The notes: generated from the sequence alone by a model not told the origin. Positions 20,795 through 32,596 are shown, counted from the stretch's first letter. The stretch is DNA of 64,000 nt from Paenibacillus sp. FSL K6-1330 (GCF_037976825.1 NZ_CP150269.1:6668501-6732500), one strand, 5' to 3'. A program made the numbers and translations.

Positions 20795-23700
20795 TTAATC
20801 TATAGAAGCTGTTTCGAGTTCCTGACTTTCGTCATTCACATCGTTTTGTCCCGCGAACTTCACGCTGCGATAACGGTTCATACCCGTTCCCGCAGGGATC
20901 AGTTTACCAATGATAACATTCTCTTTCAGACCAAGCAGTTGATCGACTTTACCTTTGATTGCAGCGTCAGTCAACACGCGAGTTGTCTCCTGGAAGGAGG
21001 CCGCTGACAAGAACGAATCGGTTTCGAGAGATGCTTTTGTAATCCCGAGGAGAACCGGTTTGGCAACTGCTGGTTCTTTCCCGGAGAGAATAGCGTCTTT
21101 ATTGGCTGTCTCGTATTCATGCATATCCACGAAGGAGCCTGGCAACAGGTTCGTATCTCCCGCATCAACGATACGGAATTTACGCAGCATCTGTCTGATC
21201 ATAACTTCAACGTGCTTATCGTTAATTTCTACGCCTTGGTTACGGTATACGCGTTGTACTTCCTGAAGGATGTAGTTCTGCACACCACGGATACCTTTGA
21301 TGCGAAGCATTTCCTTCGGATCAATGGAACCATCGGTCAGTTCATCCCCGGCTTCAATGTGCTTGCCTTCGCTTACGCGCAGACGGGAACCGTAGGTAAC
21401 TGCGTAAACCTTAGTTTCAGCTTCACCTTGAATTTCGATTTCACGACGGTCCTTCGTTTCGCGGATTTCTTTAACCACACCATCAATCTCACTAATGGTC
21501 GCTTGACCTTTAGGATTACGGGCTTCAAAGAGCTCCTGGATACGCGGAAGACCTTGTGTAATATCATCACCGGCAACGCCGCCTGTGTGGAACGTACGCA
21601 TCGTGAGCTGTGTTCCCGGTTCGCCGATGGATTGAGCTGCGATAATACCAACCGCTTCACCAATCTCAACATGCTTACCAGTAGCCAGGTTACGACCATA
21701 ACATTTTTTGCAGACGCCATAACGTGCACGGCAGCTCAAGATGGAACGAATTTGCAGTTTCTCAACACCAGCTGCTACGATTTCCTCAGCTTTGTCGGAA
21801 TCAATCAATTCGTTGCGATTCACGATGATCTCTTTCGTTTCCGGATGACGAACGGTTTCAAAGGCATAACGTCCCTCAATACGGTCATAGAGATCCTCGA
21901 TAACTTCTTTACCGTCCTGAATACGGCTAACCGTAAAGCCTTTATCCGTGCTGCACTCATCTTCGCGAACGATAACATCCTGGGCCACGTCAACAAGTCG
22001 ACGAGTCAAGTAACCGGAGTCAGCGGTACGAAGTGCTGTATCGGCAAGACCTTTACGCGCACCGTGCGTGGACAGGAAGTACTCGAGTACCGTCAGTCCT
22101 TCACGGAAGTTCGATTTGATTGGGAGTTCGATGATACGACCCGACGGGTTCGCCATCAGACCCCGCATACCACCGAGCTGAGTGATCTGCGATTTGTTAC
22201 CCCGCGCTTTGGAATCCACCATGAGCATGATGGAGTTAAAGCGGTCCATCGATTTCATGAGTACATCCGTAATATCGTCTTTGGTCTTGGACCAGATATC
22301 GATAACACGGTCATAACGTTCTTCATTCGTAATCAAGCCGCGGCGATATTGGTTCGTTACCACTTTAACCTTCTCGTCGGACTCTTTCAGAATTTCATTC
22401 TTCTCGTCAGGTACGATAACGTCGGATACCGCAACGGTTACGCCTGCACGAGTAGAGTATGTGAAACCGATCTGCTTGATTTTATCCAAAATCACAGAGG
22501 TTTCGGTTGTATGGTACGTTTCAAAGCAGCGTGCAATGATGGAACCCAGATATTCCTTACCAACAGCACCGCTGATTGGCAGTTCTTGGATCACTTTTTG
22601 AATATCTGCACCCTTCTCATATACGAAATACTTCTCAGGCGTACCTTGCAGCAGGTTCGTACGAGTCGCTTCATTGATATAAGGGAAGCTGGCAGGGAAA
22701 ATCTCGTTAAAGATAATCCGGCCGATCGTCGTAACCAACATCGCATTCTGCTGTTTTTCCGTAAAGCATGTTTTGCCCAGGGCTTTAACCGGAATCGCTA
22801 CGCGTGCATGCAGACCAGCTGCTTCACGCTGATAAGCGGAAACCGCTTCGTTCACGCTGCCCAGAATCATGCCGGTACCTTTCTCTTCCTTGTTATCCAT
22901 CGTGAGATAGAAGGAACCCAGTACCATATCCTGAGAAGGCGTAACAACTGGCTTACCGTCTTTCGGGTTCAGAATGTTACCCGATGCCAGCATCAAAAGA
23001 CGCGCTTCAGCTTGAGCTTCGGCAGACAAAGGAACGTGAACCGCCATTTGGTCACCGTCAAAGTCAGCGTTATATGCTGTACATACGAGCGGATGAAGAC
23101 GGATCGCATGGCCCTCAACCAGAATCGGTTCAAATGCTTGGATACCGAGTCTGTGAAGCGTCGGTGCACGGTTCAGAAGAACCGGATGCTCTTTAATAAC
23201 CTCTTCGAGCACATCCCATACTTCTGGACTTACACGTTCTACTTTGCGCTTCGCACTCTTGATATTATGTGCAAGGCCTTTGTTGACCAATTCTTTCATA
23301 ACGAACGGCTTGAAGAGCTCAAGCGCCATTTTCTTAGGCAGACCGCATTGGTACATTTTCAGGTAAGGACCTACAACGATAACGGAACGACCAGAATAGT
23401 CAACCCGTTTACCGAGCAAGTTCTGACGGAAACGTCCTTGTTTACCTTTCAGCATGTGGCTGAGGGATTTAAGCGGACGGTTACCAGGACCTGTGACCGG
23501 ACGACCGCGACGGCCGTTATCGATCAGTGCATCGACAGCTTCCTGCAGCATGCGCTTCTCGTTCTGTACGATAATATCCGGCGCACCGAGATCCAGCAAT
23601 CTTTTTAGACGGTTGTTCCGGTTAATAACGCGACGGTACAGATCGTTCAAGTCGGAGGTCGCAAAGCGTCCACCATCAAGTTGAACCATCGGACGAAGCT

Positions 23701-24409
23701 CCGGTGGAATGACTGGCAGCACATCCATGATCATCCACTCCGGATTGTTGCCGGAGTTACGGAACGCCTCAATCACTTCCAGGCGTTTGATGGCCCGGTT
23801 GCGGCGTTGACCCTGTGCAGTGCGCAGTTCTTCTTTAAGGAACTCAAGCTCTTTGTCAACATCGATGTCTTGAAGAAGCTTCTTAACCGCTTCAGCACCC
23901 ATGCCTGCTTGGAATCCGTAGCCGTACTTTTCTCTGTAGCTGCGGTATTCCTTCTCGGACAACAGCTGCTTCTTCTCCAGCGGTGTATCTCCTGGATCGG
24001 TTACAACATAAGATGCGAAGTAAATGATCTCCTCAAGAGATCTTGGGGACATATCCAGAGCCAGACCCATACGGCTTGGAATCCCTTTGAAATACCAAAT
24101 ATGCGATACAGGAGCCGCAAGCTCGATATGGCCCATCCGTTCACGACGGACTTTAGCGCGTGTTACTTCAACGCCACAGCGATCGCAGACTACTCCCTTA
24201 TAACGGACACGCTTATACTTACCGCAATGACATTCCCAGTCCTTCTGCGGACCGAAAATCCGCTCACAGAACAGGCCTTCTTTCTCCGGCTTCAATGTAC
24301 GGTAGTTAATCGTTTCAGGCTTCTTCACCTCTCCGCGAGACCAAGAGCGAATTTTTTCCGGTGAAGCAAGACCGATTTTCATGTACTCAAAATTGTTAAC
24401 GTCCAACAA
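20795..24409 (-). CDS. rpoC: DNA-directed RNA polymerase subunit beta'
   Basis: Beta' subunit, 1204 residues. N-terminal zinc site '[20 protein letters not shown]' (about 60-79), the catalytic '[14 protein letters not shown]' Mg-binding motif (about 447-460), bridge-helix region '[19 protein letters not shown]', and second zinc cluster '[19 protein letters not shown]'. Length and order match Firmicutes, without the large inserted domain of proteobacteria. It starts 93 nt after rpoB. Confidence 0.99.
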   Translation of the reverse strand: MLDVNNFEYMKIGLASPEKIRSWSRGEVKKPETINYRTLKPEKEGLFCERIFGPQKDWECHCGKYKRVRYKGVVCDRCGVEVTRAKVRRERMGHIELAAPVSHIWYFKGIPSRMGLALDMSPRSLEEIIYFASYVVTDPGDTPLEKKQLLSEKEYRSYREKYGYGFQAGMGAEAVKKLLQDIDVDKELEFLKEELRTAQGQRRNRAIKRLEVIEAFRNSGNNPEWMIMDVLPVIPPELRPMVQLDGGRFATSDLNDLYRRVINRNNRLKRLLDLGAPDIIVQNEKRMLQEAVDALIDNGRRGRPVTGPGNRPLKSLSHMLKGKQGRFRQNLLGKRVDYSGRSVIVVGPYLKMYQCGLPKKMALELFKPFVMKELVNKGLAHNIKSAKRKVERVSPEVWDVLEEVIKEHPVLLNRAPTLHRLGIQAFEPILVEGHAIRLHPLVCTAYNADFDGDQMAVHVPLSAEAQAEARLLMLASGNILNPKDGKPVVTPSQDMVLGSFYLTMDNKEEKGTGMILGSVNEAVSAYQREAAGLHARVAIPVKALGKTCFTEKQQNAMLVTTIGRIIFNEIFPASFPYINEATRTNLLQGTPEKYFVYEKGADIQKVIQELPISGAVGKEYLGSIIARCFETYHTTETSVILDKIKQIGFTYSTRAGVTVAVSDVIVPDEKNEILKESDEKVKVVTNQYRRGLITNEERYDRVIDIWSKTKDDITDVLMKSMDRFNSIMLMVDSKARGNKSQITQLGGMRGLMANPSGRIIELPIKSNFREGLTVLEYFLSTHGARKGLADTALRTADSGYLTRRLVDVAQDVIVREDECSTDKGFTVSRIQDGKEVIEDLYDRIEGRYAFETVRHPETKEIIVNRNELIDSDKAEEIVAAGVEKLQIRSILSCRARYGVCKKCYGRNLATGKHVEIGEAVGIIAAQSIGEPGTQLTMRTFHTGGVAGDDITQGLPRIQELFEARNPKGQATISEIDGVVKEIRETKDRREIEIQGEAETKVYAVTYGSRLRVSEGKHIEAGDELTDGSIDPKEMLRIKGIRGVQNYILQEVQRVYRNQGVEINDKHVEVMIRQMLRKFRIVDAGDTNLLPGSFVDMHEYETANKDAILSGKEPAVAKPVLLGITKASLETDSFLSAASFQETTRVLTDAAIKGKVDQLLGLKENVIIGKLIPAGTGMNRYRSVKFAGQNDVNDESQELETASID

Positions 24410-24502
24410 GGAGCAACCCTCCTCAACCTAGTCCTATTTATGTGCTATACGACCATAACACCACCGCCGACCTATAAGCCGACGGGGGTGAATGATTGAC
24501 CG

Positions 24503-27500
24503 TTATTCCACTCCGACTTCAGTGCCTTCCAAGTTAAGGCTCAGTTTATCACCTTGAGCATCGTCTTCGTCATCGAGTTCTTTCATCTCGATTTCCTCTT
24601 CATTCTCGCTCAGGATTTTGACATCCATACCGAGAGACTGAAGCTCTTTAATCAATACCTTGAACGATTCAGGAACACCCGGTTCCGGAACGTTCTCGCC
24701 CTTGACGATGGATTCGTAGGTTTTCACCCGGCCGACCACGTCATCCGACTTGACGGTAAGAATTTCTTGCAGCGTATAGGCAGCACCGTAAGCTTCAAGT
24801 GCCCATACTTCCATCTCACCGAAGCGCTGTCCACCGAACTGAGCTTTACCACCCAGCGGCTGCTGCGTAACGAGTGAGTATGGTCCCGTAGAACGGGCGT
24901 GAATTTTATCATCAACCATGTGCGCGAGTTTGATCATATGCATGACGCCGACGGTAACTTCACGTTCAAAACGTTCACCCGTCCGTCCGTCGTACAATAC
25001 GGTCTTACCATTGCGCTGCATGCCTGCTTCTTCCATCGTATCAAACACGTCATACTCGCTTGCGCCGTCAAATACCGGTGAAGCCACGTGAATGCCGAGC
25101 TGGAGCGCGGCCATACCCAAGTGAACCTCGAGCACCTGACCGATGTTCATCCGTGATGGAACCCCTAGAGGGTTCAACACAACTTGAACCGGTGTGCCAT
25201 CTGGCAGGAACGGCATATCTTCTTCAGGCAAAATACGGGCAACGACACCTTTGTTACCGTGACGTCCGGCCATTTTGTCACCTTCGGAGATTTTACGTTT
25301 CTGTGCGATGTAAACGCGAACCAGTTGGTTAACGCCCGGCGGCAATTCGTCACCGTTCTCACGTGTAAACACCTTCACATCCACAATGATCCCGTCACTA
25401 CCGTGAGGAACGCGCAGCGAGGTATCGCGCACTTCGCGAGCCTTCTCACCAAAGATCGCATGCAGGAGACGCTCTTCCGCCGTCAGTTCGGTTACACCCT
25501 TAGGCGTTACCTTACCCACGAGGATGTCTCCGGCGCTGATTTCGGCACCGATGCGGATAATTCCGCGCTCGTCAAGGTTCTTCAGCGCTTCTTCCCCTAC
25601 GTTAGGAATATCACGCGTAATTTCTTCTGGTCCGAGCTTCGTGTCACGAGCTTCGGATTCGTACTCCTCGATATGAATCGAAGTGTACACGTCCTCTTTG
25701 ACCAGTTTCTCGGAGAGAAGAATCGCATCCTCGTAGTTGTAACCTTCCCAAGTCATGAACGCCACAACGACGTTGCGGCCCAGTGCCAATTCGCCCATCT
25801 CCGTGGATGGACCGTCTGCGAGAATATCACCTTTTTTGATGACATCGCCGCGTTTAACGATTGGACGCTGATTGATGCATGTTCCTTGGTTCGAACGCAT
25901 AAATTTGTGTAATTTATGTTTAATAAGATCGCCTTTGACTTCTTGTCCGTCGACATTTTCCACACGGCGGACCCAGATTTCATTAGCGGATGAACGTTCA
26001 ATAATCCCGTCATGTTTGGACACAATACATACACCGGAGTCTTTTGCAGACTTGTGTTCCATTCCAGTTCCGACCAGCGGAGCTTTAGGAATAAGAAGTG
26101 GAACAGCCTGCCGCTGCATGTTGGATCCCATCAGCGCGCGGTTGGAGTCATCGTTCTCAAGGAACGGAATGAGCGCCGTCGCTACCGACACTACTTGCTT
26201 CGGCGAAACGTCCATGTAATCTACACGGTCGCTCGGCATAGGAAGGATGTTATCGGATTGCTTGTTATAACGGACGATAACCATTTCGTCAGTGAAGGTA
26301 CCATCTTCGTTAAGCTCGGCGTTCGCCTGGGCAACGATATAGTTATCCTCTTCGTCTGCAGTCAGGTAATCGATTTGGTCCGTTACTTTACCGGTCTTCG
26401 GATCCACCCAACGATACGGAGCTTCGATGAAGCCATATTCGTTGATGCGCGCAAATGTCGACAAGGAGTTGATCAGACCGATGTTCGGTCCCTCCGGTGT
26501 CTCGATTGGACACATACGGCCATAGTGACTGTGGTGAACGTCCCGCACTTCAAAGCCCGCACGCTCACGCGTCAAACCGCCGGGTCCGAGAGCTGACAGA
26601 CGACGTTTATGCGTCAGTTCCGCAAGCGGGTTGGTCTGATCCATGAACTGGGACAGCTGGGAGCTGCCGAAGAACTCTTTAATCGATGCGATAACCGGAC
26701 GTATGTTGATGAGCGCCTGCGGCGTAATCACATTAGCATCCTGAATCGACATTCTTTCACGAACGACACGTTCCATCCGGGACAAACCGATACGGAACTG
26801 ATTTTGAAGCAATTCGCCTACGGAGCGCAGACGACGGTTACCCAGGTGGTCGATATCATCCGTGTTGCCGATTCCATGCAGCAAGTTGATGAAGTAGCTG
26901 ATGGAAGAAATGATATCTGCCTGCGTAATATGCTTCACGGATTTATCAATGTTTGCGTTCGCGATGACCTTCACGACTTTTGCATCCTCGATTGGAGAGA
27001 ATACGTCGATCGTTTGCAGCGGGATATCCTCGCTGTCCATCACGCCGCCGGTAACATGATAATTCTTAAAGCCCACGCTCTTCTCAAGGTAAGGCATGAT
27101 CTCGTCCAAAAGACGGCGATCTACGGTTTGACCAGCTTCCGCAATGATCTCACCCGTATCGGTGTCTATCAAACTCTCTGCCAAACGTTGATTAAAGAGA
27201 CGGTTCTTAATATGAAGCTTCTTGTTGATCTTGTAACGACCAACGTTAGCCAAATCATAACGCTTCGGATCGAAGAAACGGGCAACGAGAAGGCTCTTCG
27301 CATTCTCCAGTGTTGGCGGCTCGCCCGGACGAAGACGTTCATAGATTTCGATGAGCGCTTTTTCCGTAGAGTCGGTGTTGTCTTTATCCAGCGTATTTTG
27401 AATATATTCATCATTGCCCAGAAGATCCAGAATCTCGGCATCTGTACCAAAACCAAGTGCACGTAAAAGTACCGTTACAGGGATTTTACGGGTACGGTCG

Positions 27501-28048
27501 ATCCGGACATAGATAATGTCCTTCGCGTCCATCTCCAGTTCAAGCCAAGCGCCGCGGTTAGGGATAACTGTTGCAGTGTACGTCGTCTTACCGTTTTTAT
27601 CCACTTTTGTGCTGAAATAGACGCTGGGAGAGCGAACCAACTGGCTGACAATAACCCGTTCGGCACCATTGATAATGAATGTTCCGGTTTCCGTCATTAA
27701 CGGGAAGTCTCCCATGAACACTTCCTGCTCCTTGACCTCTCCGGTCTCCTTGTTAATGAGCCGGACTTTCACGCGGAGCGGCGCCGCATAAGTAACGTCG
27801 CGTTCTTTCGCGTCATCGACGGTGTATTTCGGTTCTCCAAGGCTGTAGTCAATGAACTCTAGTACCAAATTACCTGTGAAATCCTGAATCGGCGAGATGT
27901 CCTGGAACATTTCGCGGAGTCCTTCCTCCAAAAACCATTCATAAGATTTTTGTTGGATTTCAATCAGGTTCGGAACTTCGAGTACCTCGTTAATACGAGC
28001 ATAACTCCGCCGAGTGCGTCGACCATATTGAACAAGATGTCCTGCCAA
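24503..28048 (-). CDS. rpoB: DNA-directed RNA polymerase subunit beta
   Basis: Beta subunit, about 1181 residues. A TTG at 28048 ('[18 protein letters not shown]') is chosen as start because AGGGGTG lies exactly 8 nt before it; an in-frame ATG six codons upstream overlaps that site. The rifampicin region '[20 protein letters not shown]' followed by '[11 protein letters not shown]' keeps all usual sensitive residues. '[19 protein letters not shown]' and '[18 protein letters not shown]' mark the active-site lobes. The first of the rpoBC pair, behind a long leader. Confidence 0.98.
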   Translation of the reverse strand: MAGHLVQYGRRTRRSYARINEVLEVPNLIEIQQKSYEWFLEEGLREMFQDISPIQDFTGNLVLEFIDYSLGEPKYTVDDAKERDVTYAAPLRVKVRLINKETGEVKEQEVFMGDFPLMTETGTFIINGAERVIVSQLVRSPSVYFSTKVDKNGKTTYTATVIPNRGAWLELEMDAKDIIYVRIDRTRKIPVTVLLRALGFGTDAEILDLLGNDEYIQNTLDKDNTDSTEKALIEIYERLRPGEPPTLENAKSLLVARFFDPKRYDLANVGRYKINKKLHIKNRLFNQRLAESLIDTDTGEIIAEAGQTVDRRLLDEIMPYLEKSVGFKNYHVTGGVMDSEDIPLQTIDVFSPIEDAKVVKVIANANIDKSVKHITQADIISSISYFINLLHGIGNTDDIDHLGNRRLRSVGELLQNQFRIGLSRMERVVRERMSIQDANVITPQALINIRPVIASIKEFFGSSQLSQFMDQTNPLAELTHKRRLSALGPGGLTRERAGFEVRDVHHSHYGRMCPIETPEGPNIGLINSLSTFARINEYGFIEAPYRWVDPKTGKVTDQIDYLTADEEDNYIVAQANAELNEDGTFTDEMVIVRYNKQSDNILPMPSDRVDYMDVSPKQVVSVATALIPFLENDDSNRALMGSNMQRQAVPLLIPKAPLVGTGMEHKSAKDSGVCIVSKHDGIIERSSANEIWVRRVENVDGQEVKGDLIKHKLHKFMRSNQGTCINQRPIVKRGDVIKKGDILADGPSTEMGELALGRNVVVAFMTWEGYNYEDAILLSEKLVKEDVYTSIHIEEYESEARDTKLGPEEITRDIPNVGEEALKNLDERGIIRIGAEISAGDILVGKVTPKGVTELTAEERLLHAIFGEKAREVRDTSLRVPHGSDGIIVDVKVFTRENGDELPPGVNQLVRVYIAQKRKISEGDKMAGRHGNKGVVARILPEEDMPFLPDGTPVQVVLNPLGVPSRMNIGQVLEVHLGMAALQLGIHVASPVFDGASEYDVFDTMEEAGMQRNGKTVLYDGRTGERFEREVTVGVMHMIKLAHMVDDKIHARSTGPYSLVTQQPLGGKAQFGGQRFGEMEVWALEAYGAAYTLQEILTVKSDDVVGRVKTYESIVKGENVPEPGVPESFKVLIKELQSLGMDVKILSENEEEIEMKELDDEDDAQGDKLSLNLEGTEVGVE

Positions 28049-28096
28049 CTTAAACTCACCCCTCATGTCTACTCACTTTAAAAATTTCATTGCGAA

Positions 28097-28132
28097 CCTC
28101 TGTTTGTAACACTATAATGGAACATACAGAGG
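28097..28132 (-). promoter_or_regulatory. hairpin in the rpoB leader
   Basis: Inverted repeat CCTCTGT (28097-28103) and ACAGAGG (28126-28132), continued by TGT/ACA after one mismatch. It lies about 50 nt before the rpoB start, inside the roughly 295-nt leader. A second weaker pairing (GAAAAG with CTTTTC) lies at about 28150-28180 and is flanked by runs of A/T. Possible attenuation control of rpoBC; inference. Confidence 0.5.
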
Positions 28133-28349
28133 ACACTCCCATAAATAGAGAAAAGCCCTTATCGAATACCTTTTCGAAAAAAGAGCAGCTTATCCATGGT
28201 TATGATAATCATCTCATATCCTGTAGATTTGCCCAAAATGTACATATTATACGTCAATATGATCGACTTTATGCATCTTTCCACACATTAAGTCTTGACA
28301 TTTCAGCCAACTAAAGACAAAGAGACCATCCTAATACTGACATTTTATA

Positions 28350-28378
28350 ATAATACCATACCAGCAAACCCAAGTCAA
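28350..28378 (-). promoter_or_regulatory. sigma-A promoter of rpoBC
   Basis: Minus strand: -35 TTGACT (28373-28378), 17-nt spacer, -10 TATTAT (28350-28355). It sits directly behind the methyltransferase stop (28397). The predicted start near 28343 leaves about 295 nt of leader before rpoB. Confidence 0.8.
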
Positions 28379-28396
28379 CAGCCTAGTCGAACTATT

Positions 28397-29002
28397 TTAA
28401 GAAGATTTAGTCGCTCTGAATATCCGGTATCCTTTATCCTTCGTTACTTCCTCAACCTGATGAAATAAACTCTCCAGTTTCGCTTTCGCTGAAGGTGCGC
28501 CTTGCTTCTTCTGAATCACAACCCACAGTTGCCCATTCTCACGCAAATGCTTCCACGATTCTTCGAATATAGCATGTACCGTCTCTTTCCCGGCACGGAT
28601 CGGCGGATTGGTTAGAACCACGTCAAATTGCTGATCCTGAACCGCGGCAAACAAATCGCTCTCCAAGATGGTCACATTGGATATACCATTACGTTTCGCA
28701 TTCTCCTTGGCTAATTCGACAGCGCGACTGTTGATGTCGATCATCGTCACATGTCCTTGCGCAGCCATTCTTGCCGCCGACAGACCGATCGGACCATATC
28801 CACAGCCTACATCCAACACTTCAACATGCTGGTTAAAATCCATAGCCTCTATTAATACCTTGCTGCCATAATCCACGCCACTCTTAGAGAATACGCCCGC
28901 GTCACTGATAAAGTTGAAAGTCTGCCCCCGAAGCTCCGTCTTTAACTCCTTACGGTCATGAGCAATTTCCGGCTGATTCGAGTAATAATGTTGATTCGGC
29001 AT
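28397..29002 (-). CDS. class I SAM-dependent methyltransferase, RsmC-like (YbxB)
   Basis: About 201 residues. SAM-binding motif I 'DVGCGYG' (about 64-70) and the catalytic 'NPPI' (about 132-135) mark a guanine-N2 type RNA methyltransferase. It corresponds to the C-terminal half of E. coli RsmC (16S rRNA G1207), and B. subtilis YbxB holds the same place before rpoB. Substrate is inferred. GGAGG lies 5 nt before the chosen ATG (29002); another ATG directly upstream is less well spaced. Confidence 0.88.
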   Translation of the reverse strand: MPNQHYYSNQPEIAHDRKELKTELRGQTFNFISDAGVFSKSGVDYGSKVLIEAMDFNQHVEVLDVGCGYGPIGLSAARMAAQGHVTMIDINSRAVELAKENAKRNGISNVTILESDLFAAVQDQQFDVVLTNPPIRAGKETVHAIFEESWKHLRENGQLWVVIQKKQGAPSAKAKLESLFHQVEEVTKDKGYRIFRATKSS

Positions 29003-29122
29003 CATTTCCTCCGTCTTGAATCAAAGTCTACCCGCCTAAGATATTTCACTCTTAAGCGCTCTTATTTCAGTATAACCTTAGTTGCGGAGAATCAGTACCT
29101 TGTGGTCTCCCCGCCACAATAA

Positions 29123-29154
29123 CAAACCCCTTGAACAAATATTCAAGGGGTTTG
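29123..29154 (-). terminator. hairpin terminator after rplL
   Basis: 13-bp inverted repeat (29123-29135 and 29142-29154) with a 6-nt loop, 31 nt downstream of the rplL stop. The T-run on the minus strand is short, so efficiency is uncertain; it probably reduces transcription into the methyltransferase gene. Confidence 0.7.
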
Positions 29155-29185
29155 ATTCTTGCTGACGTGAATCTCAAGAAGCTAA

Positions 29186-29548
29186 TTACTTAACTTCTAC
29201 GGATGCGCCTGCTTCTTCCAATTTAGCTTTAACAGCTTCTGCTTCTTCTTTAGCTACTTTTTCTTTCAATGGTTTTGGAGCGTTGTCAACCAGTTCTTTT
29301 GCTTCTTTCAAGCCAAGACCTGTGATTTCGCGAACCACTTTGATTACGTTGATTTTGGACGCGCCTGCGCTAGTCAGGATTACGTCGAATTCGGATTGCT
29401 CTGCTTCAGCAGCTGCACCAGCGCCACCTACAACAGCTACTGGAGCTGCAGCAGTTACACCAAATTCTTCTTCGATTGCTTTTACAAGATCGTTCAGTTC
29501 CAGAACAGACATACCTTTAATTGCTTCCAAGATTTGCTCTTTGCTCAT
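29186..29548 (-). CDS. rplL: 50S ribosomal protein L7/L12
   Basis: L7/L12, 120 residues, the stalk protein that recruits GTPase factors. N-terminal dimerisation helices '[20 protein letters not shown]', an Ala/Val/Gly-rich hinge (about 34-50), and the factor-binding domain '[20 protein letters not shown]'. Cotranscribed with rplJ, 68 nt downstream. Confidence 0.98.
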   Translation of the reverse strand: MSKEQILEAIKGMSVLELNDLVKAIEEEFGVTAAAPVAVVGGAGAAAEAEQSEFDVILTSAGASKINVIKVVREITGLGLKEAKELVDNAPKPLKEKVAKEEAEAVKAKLEEAGASVEVK

Positions 29549-29616
29549 TTAAGTTGAACCTCCATTTATTATTAAGATTTTATAGTTGTTGTTACACAGC
29601 TTCAGCAAGACAAAGC

Positions 29617-30120
29617 TTATGCGCCTTGTTCTTCCTTCTCAGCAACAGCTTTAACTGCAAGCGCGAAGTTGCGCACTGGAGCTTGAAGCACGCTGAGGAG
29701 CATGGAGAGGAGACCTTCGCGGGACGGAAGTTCTGCCAGAGCTTTGATTTCGCTCTCTCCGATTACACGGCCTTCTACTACGCCGCCTTTCAATTTCAAC
29801 GCGTCGTTTTTCTTAGCAAAATCATTAAGGATTTTTGCTGGAGCGACAGCGTCATTGGTACCAAATGCAACAGCTGTTGGACCAGTCAGGACTTCGTCCA
29901 GATCAGACAGCTCTGCTGCCGCAGTTGCACGGCGAAGCAGTGTGTTTTTCAGTACTTGGAACTCGACGCCAGCTTCACGAAGCTGTTTACGAAGTTCAGT
30001 TACTTGCGCAACGTTCAGTCCGCGATAGTCAGCAACTACTGTCGATACGCTTTCGCGCAGTTTAGCAGCAACGACATCAACCGCTTCTTGTTTCGCTTGG
30101 ATCACTTTTGCGTTTGCCAA
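29617..30120 (-). CDS. rplJ: 50S ribosomal protein L10
   Basis: L10, 167 residues, anchors L7/L12 dimers on the stalk base. N-terminal '[20 protein letters not shown]' and '[10 protein letters not shown]' bind 23S rRNA; the C-terminal helix ends '[12 protein letters not shown]'. In other bacteria L10-(L12) represses its own operon through the leader, which is recognisable here. Confidence 0.98.
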   Translation of the reverse strand: MANAKVIQAKQEAVDVVAAKLRESVSTVVADYRGLNVAQVTELRKQLREAGVEFQVLKNTLLRRATAAAELSDLDEVLTGPTAVAFGTNDAVAPAKILNDFAKKNDALKLKGGVVEGRVIGESEIKALAELPSREGLLSMLLSVLQAPVRNFALAVKAVAEKEEQGA

Positions 30121-30368
30121 TGATTACACCTCCTGGTTGTATTAGTAGCGTAAGAGCACCAGGCTCTCCGCTCTTCCTACGGGCACTAAAAAAGCCTCCG
30201 TAGAATCACGAAGGCCTGATGAATCATCATTTGGCCGGTGTAACCGGACAAATTGTTGACGTTCTATCATAACACCTCGGTAGGAAATTAAGCCTGCTTA
30301 GGGCACCTACTGTCTACGGTAAGCATATTCAACTTTAAGGGTCAGTCTCGAAGACTCACAACTGTTAC
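30121..30368 (-). promoter_or_regulatory. L10 leader with attenuator
   Basis: Untranslated leader of about 240 nt between the rplJL promoter and rplJ. It includes a terminator-like stem (about 30193-30217; AGGCCTTCGT pairing with ACGGAGGCT) followed on the minus strand by six T's (30188-30193). A stem before a T-run, ahead of rplJ, is the layout of the known Firmicute L10 leader. The assignment rests on position and this stem, not on a covariance model. Confidence 0.75.
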
Positions 30369-30398
30369 ATAATATCAAACTTTATTGACCAAAGTCAA
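30369..30398 (-). promoter_or_regulatory. sigma-A promoter of rplJ-rplL
   Basis: Minus strand: -35 TTGACT (30393-30398), 18-nt spacer, -10 TATTAT (30369-30374), directly behind the rplA stop. Gives rplJL its own transcript in addition to read-through from rplKA. Confidence 0.75.
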
Positions 30399-30406
30399 TG
30401 GTAATA

Positions 30407-31099
30407 TTATCTGTAAACGGTTGTGTTCACGCGAGCGCTTGGTCCCATAGTCGAGGAAACAGCGATACCTTTCAGGTAAACACCTTTAGCAGCAGCTGGT
30501 TTCGCACGATTCAATGCATCGATGAGAGCTTTGAGGTTCTCATTCAATTGAGCTGCATCGAAAGACACTTTACCGATTGGCGCGTGAATTTGACCTGCTT
30601 TGTCCAGACGGTACTCGATTTTACCGGCTTTGATTTCTTGAACAGCCTTAGCAACATCGAATGTAACCGTACCAGCTTTAGGGTTAGGCATCAGGCCTTT
30701 ACCACCGAGCAGACGGCCAAGTTTACCGACTTCACTCATCATATCAGGTGTAGCTACGCAGACATCAAACTCGAACCAGCCTTGTTGAATTTTGTTGATC
30801 ATGTCTTGATCGCCAACAAAATCAGCGCCAGCCGCTTCTGCCTCTTTCGCTTTTTCACCTTTTGCAAATACCAGAACGCGTTGTGTTTTACCTGTGCCGT
30901 GAGGCAAGACAACAACACCACGAACAGCCTGGTCTTGTTTACGTGGGTCTACACCCAAACGTACAGCCGCTTCAACAGTTTCGTCGAATTTGGCAGTTGC
31001 AGCCTTCTTCACAAGCTCTACAGCTTCCAAAGGCTCATAAGTTGCTTCGCTGTCAATCAGCTTCGCAGCTTCAACGTATTTCTTACCGTGTTTAGCCAT
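30407..31099 (-). CDS. rplA: 50S ribosomal protein L1
   Basis: L1, 230 residues from '[20 protein letters not shown]', on the mobile L1 stalk at the E site. The frame is open 23 codons upstream, but AAGGAGGAAAAC lies just before 31099. The signature '[21 protein letters not shown]' type region (about 145-165) is present. It follows rplK by 80 nt. Confidence 0.98.
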   Translation of the reverse strand: MAKHGKKYVEAAKLIDSEATYEPLEAVELVKKAATAKFDETVEAAVRLGVDPRKQDQAVRGVVVLPHGTGKTQRVLVFAKGEKAKEAEAAGADFVGDQDMINKIQQGWFEFDVCVATPDMMSEVGKLGRLLGGKGLMPNPKAGTVTFDVAKAVQEIKAGKIEYRLDKAGQIHAPIGKVSFDAAQLNENLKALIDALNRAKPAAAKGVYLKGIAVSSTMGPSARVNTTVYR

Positions 31100-31179
31100 G
31101 TTTGTTTTCCTCCTTTGTGGTGTTAGCGGAAATTCCTCCCACATAATCCGAACCTCGTTCGGTTTCAATCGAGAAACAA

Positions 31180-31605
31180 TTAGTCTTCGATTGTGATACC
31201 CATACTACGGGCAGTACCTTCTACCATCTTCATTGCAGCTTCAACAGATGCAGCGTTCAGGTCAGGCATTTTTGTTTCAGCGATTTGACGAACAGCGTCA
31301 CGCTTAACAGTAGCCACTTTCTTCTTGTTAGGCTCGCCGGATCCTTTTTCGATCTTAGCAGCCACGCGAAGCAGAACAGCAGCCGGTGGAGTTTTAGTGA
31401 TGAATGTAAAGGAACGATCTTCAAACACCGAAATTTCAACCGGAATGATCAGACCAGCTTGATCAGCAGTACGTGCGTTGAATTCTTTACAGAATGCCAT
31501 GATGTTGACACCCGCTTGACCCAATGCAGGACCTACTGGAGGAGCCGGATTCGCTTTACCTGCAGGAATCTGCAGTTTCACAATCTTGATAACTTTCTTA
31601 GCCAT
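31180..31605 (-). CDS. rplK: 50S ribosomal protein L11
   Basis: L11, 141 residues from '[20 protein letters not shown]', at the GTPase-associated centre and needed for RelA activation. Proline-rich '[20 protein letters not shown]' (about 21-40, the thiostrepton region) is unaltered. C-terminal '[14 protein letters not shown]'. Confidence 0.98.
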   Translation of the reverse strand: MAKKVIKIVKLQIPAGKANPAPPVGPALGQAGVNIMAFCKEFNARTADQAGLIIPVEISVFEDRSFTFITKTPPAAVLLRVAAKIEKGSGEPNKKKVATVKRDAVRQIAETKMPDLNAASVEAAMKMVEGTARSMGITIED

Positions 31606-31675
31606 GGTTGACACCTCCTTGCATCAATAGTGGTAGCGGACGCTTTGATACGCCTCCCACAAGAAACCTGAAGAA

Positions 31676-32209
31676 TTAAATCTTCTCCACTTGAGTATAA
31701 TCCAACTCCAGCGGGGTTTCCCGTCCAAACATGTTGACGTGAACTTTCAACTTGCTCTTTTCAGCCAAAATCTCTTCCACGGAGCCCACAAAATTCGCAA
31801 AAGGACCAACCTTGATACGAACGGATTCCTTGATGTCGAATTCGATCTTCGGTTTCGGCTCTTCCATGCCCATATGCTTCAGAATCTGTTCTACTTCTTC
31901 TGGAAGCAAAGGCGTCGGTTTAGAACCGGACCCTGTCGAACCAACAAAACCGGTCACTCCTGGTGTATTGCGGACAACATACCAAGAATCATCGGTCTGA
32001 ATCATTTCGACCAAGACATATCCCGGGTAAACTTTACGCATGACGGTTTTTTTCTTGCCGTCTTTGTTTACGATTTCTTCTTCCATCGGAACAAGAACGC
32101 GGAATATTTTGTCCTCCATGCCCATGGACTCGACACGTTTTTCCAAATTGGCTTTGACTTTATTCTCATACCCAGAGTAGGTATGAACTACGTACCATCT
32201 TTTTTCCAT
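31676..32209 (-). CDS. nusG: transcription termination/antitermination factor NusG
   Basis: NusG, 177 residues, binds RNA polymerase through its N-terminal NGN domain ('MEKRWYVVHTYSGYENKVKA') and S10/Rho through the KOW domain ('SVRIKVGPFANFVGSVEEIL', about 126-146). In Bacillus NusG promotes pausing. It lies 21 nt after secE. Confidence 0.98.
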   Translation of the reverse strand: MEKRWYVVHTYSGYENKVKANLEKRVESMGMEDKIFRVLVPMEEEIVNKDGKKKTVMRKVYPGYVLVEMIQTDDSWYVVRNTPGVTGFVGSTGSGSKPTPLLPEEVEQILKHMGMEEPKPKIEFDIKESVRIKVGPFANFVGSVEEILAEKSKLKVHVNMFGRETPLELDYTQVEKI

Positions 32210-32230
32210 ATCAAGCCACCTGGGACCCTT

Positions 32231-32422
32231 CTAAATTATCGCTTCGATCACAGCGGAAATGCCGATGTCTACAACCCAAAAATAAATCGTGACAAACACT
32301 ATGGTGCCGAGAACAATTAAAGTATAGTTCGTCAGTTCTTTACGATTGGGCCAGCGAACTTTTTTAAGTTCCGCCCAGCTTTCAGAGAAAAAGGAAAACA
32401 GAGACTTGAAACCACGTTTCAC
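32231..32422 (-). CDS. secE: preprotein translocase subunit SecE
   Basis: SecE, 63 residues, single-span form typical of Gram-positives. The amphipathic segment 'ESWAELKKVRWPNRKELTNY' precedes one transmembrane helix (about 34-58). Clamp subunit of the SecYEG channel. It lies between rpmG and nusG as in B. subtilis. Confidence 0.97.
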   Translation of the reverse strand: MKRGFKSLFSFFSESWAELKKVRWPNRKELTNYTLIVLGTIVFVTIYFWVVDIGISAVIEAII

Positions 32423-32446
32423 GCCGACTACACCTCCAAAAGAAAA

Positions 32447-32596
32447 CTATCTGGTTTCGCGATGAGGAGTTTGCTCGTTACAGAACTTGCAAAATTTCTT
32501 CATCTCCATGCGGTCGGGGTGATTTCGCTTGTTTTTGGTGGTTGTGTAGTTTCTTTGTTTGCAGCTTGTACAAGCCAAAGTGATAATTACCCGCAT
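32447..32596 (-). CDS. rpmG: 50S ribosomal protein L33 (zinc form)
   Basis: L33, 49 residues, translated by hand: '[20 protein letters not shown]' through '[20 protein letters not shown]' to a TAG stop. Two Cys pairs (C9/C12 and C36/C39) indicate the zinc-binding form. GGAGGTG lies 6 nt before the ATG. First gene behind the secE-nusG promoter. It is unrelated to the plus-strand open frame that covers it. Confidence 0.96.
   Translation of the reverse strand: MRVIITLACTSCKQRNYTTTKNKRNHPDRMEMKKFCKFCNEQTPHRETR

Noticed and set aside
21119..23608. Very long open frame on the plus strand opposite rpoC
   Set aside because: It is the antisense shadow of a strongly conserved, codon-biased gene. No ribosome site, promoter or family motif; rpoC motifs on the other strand are complete.
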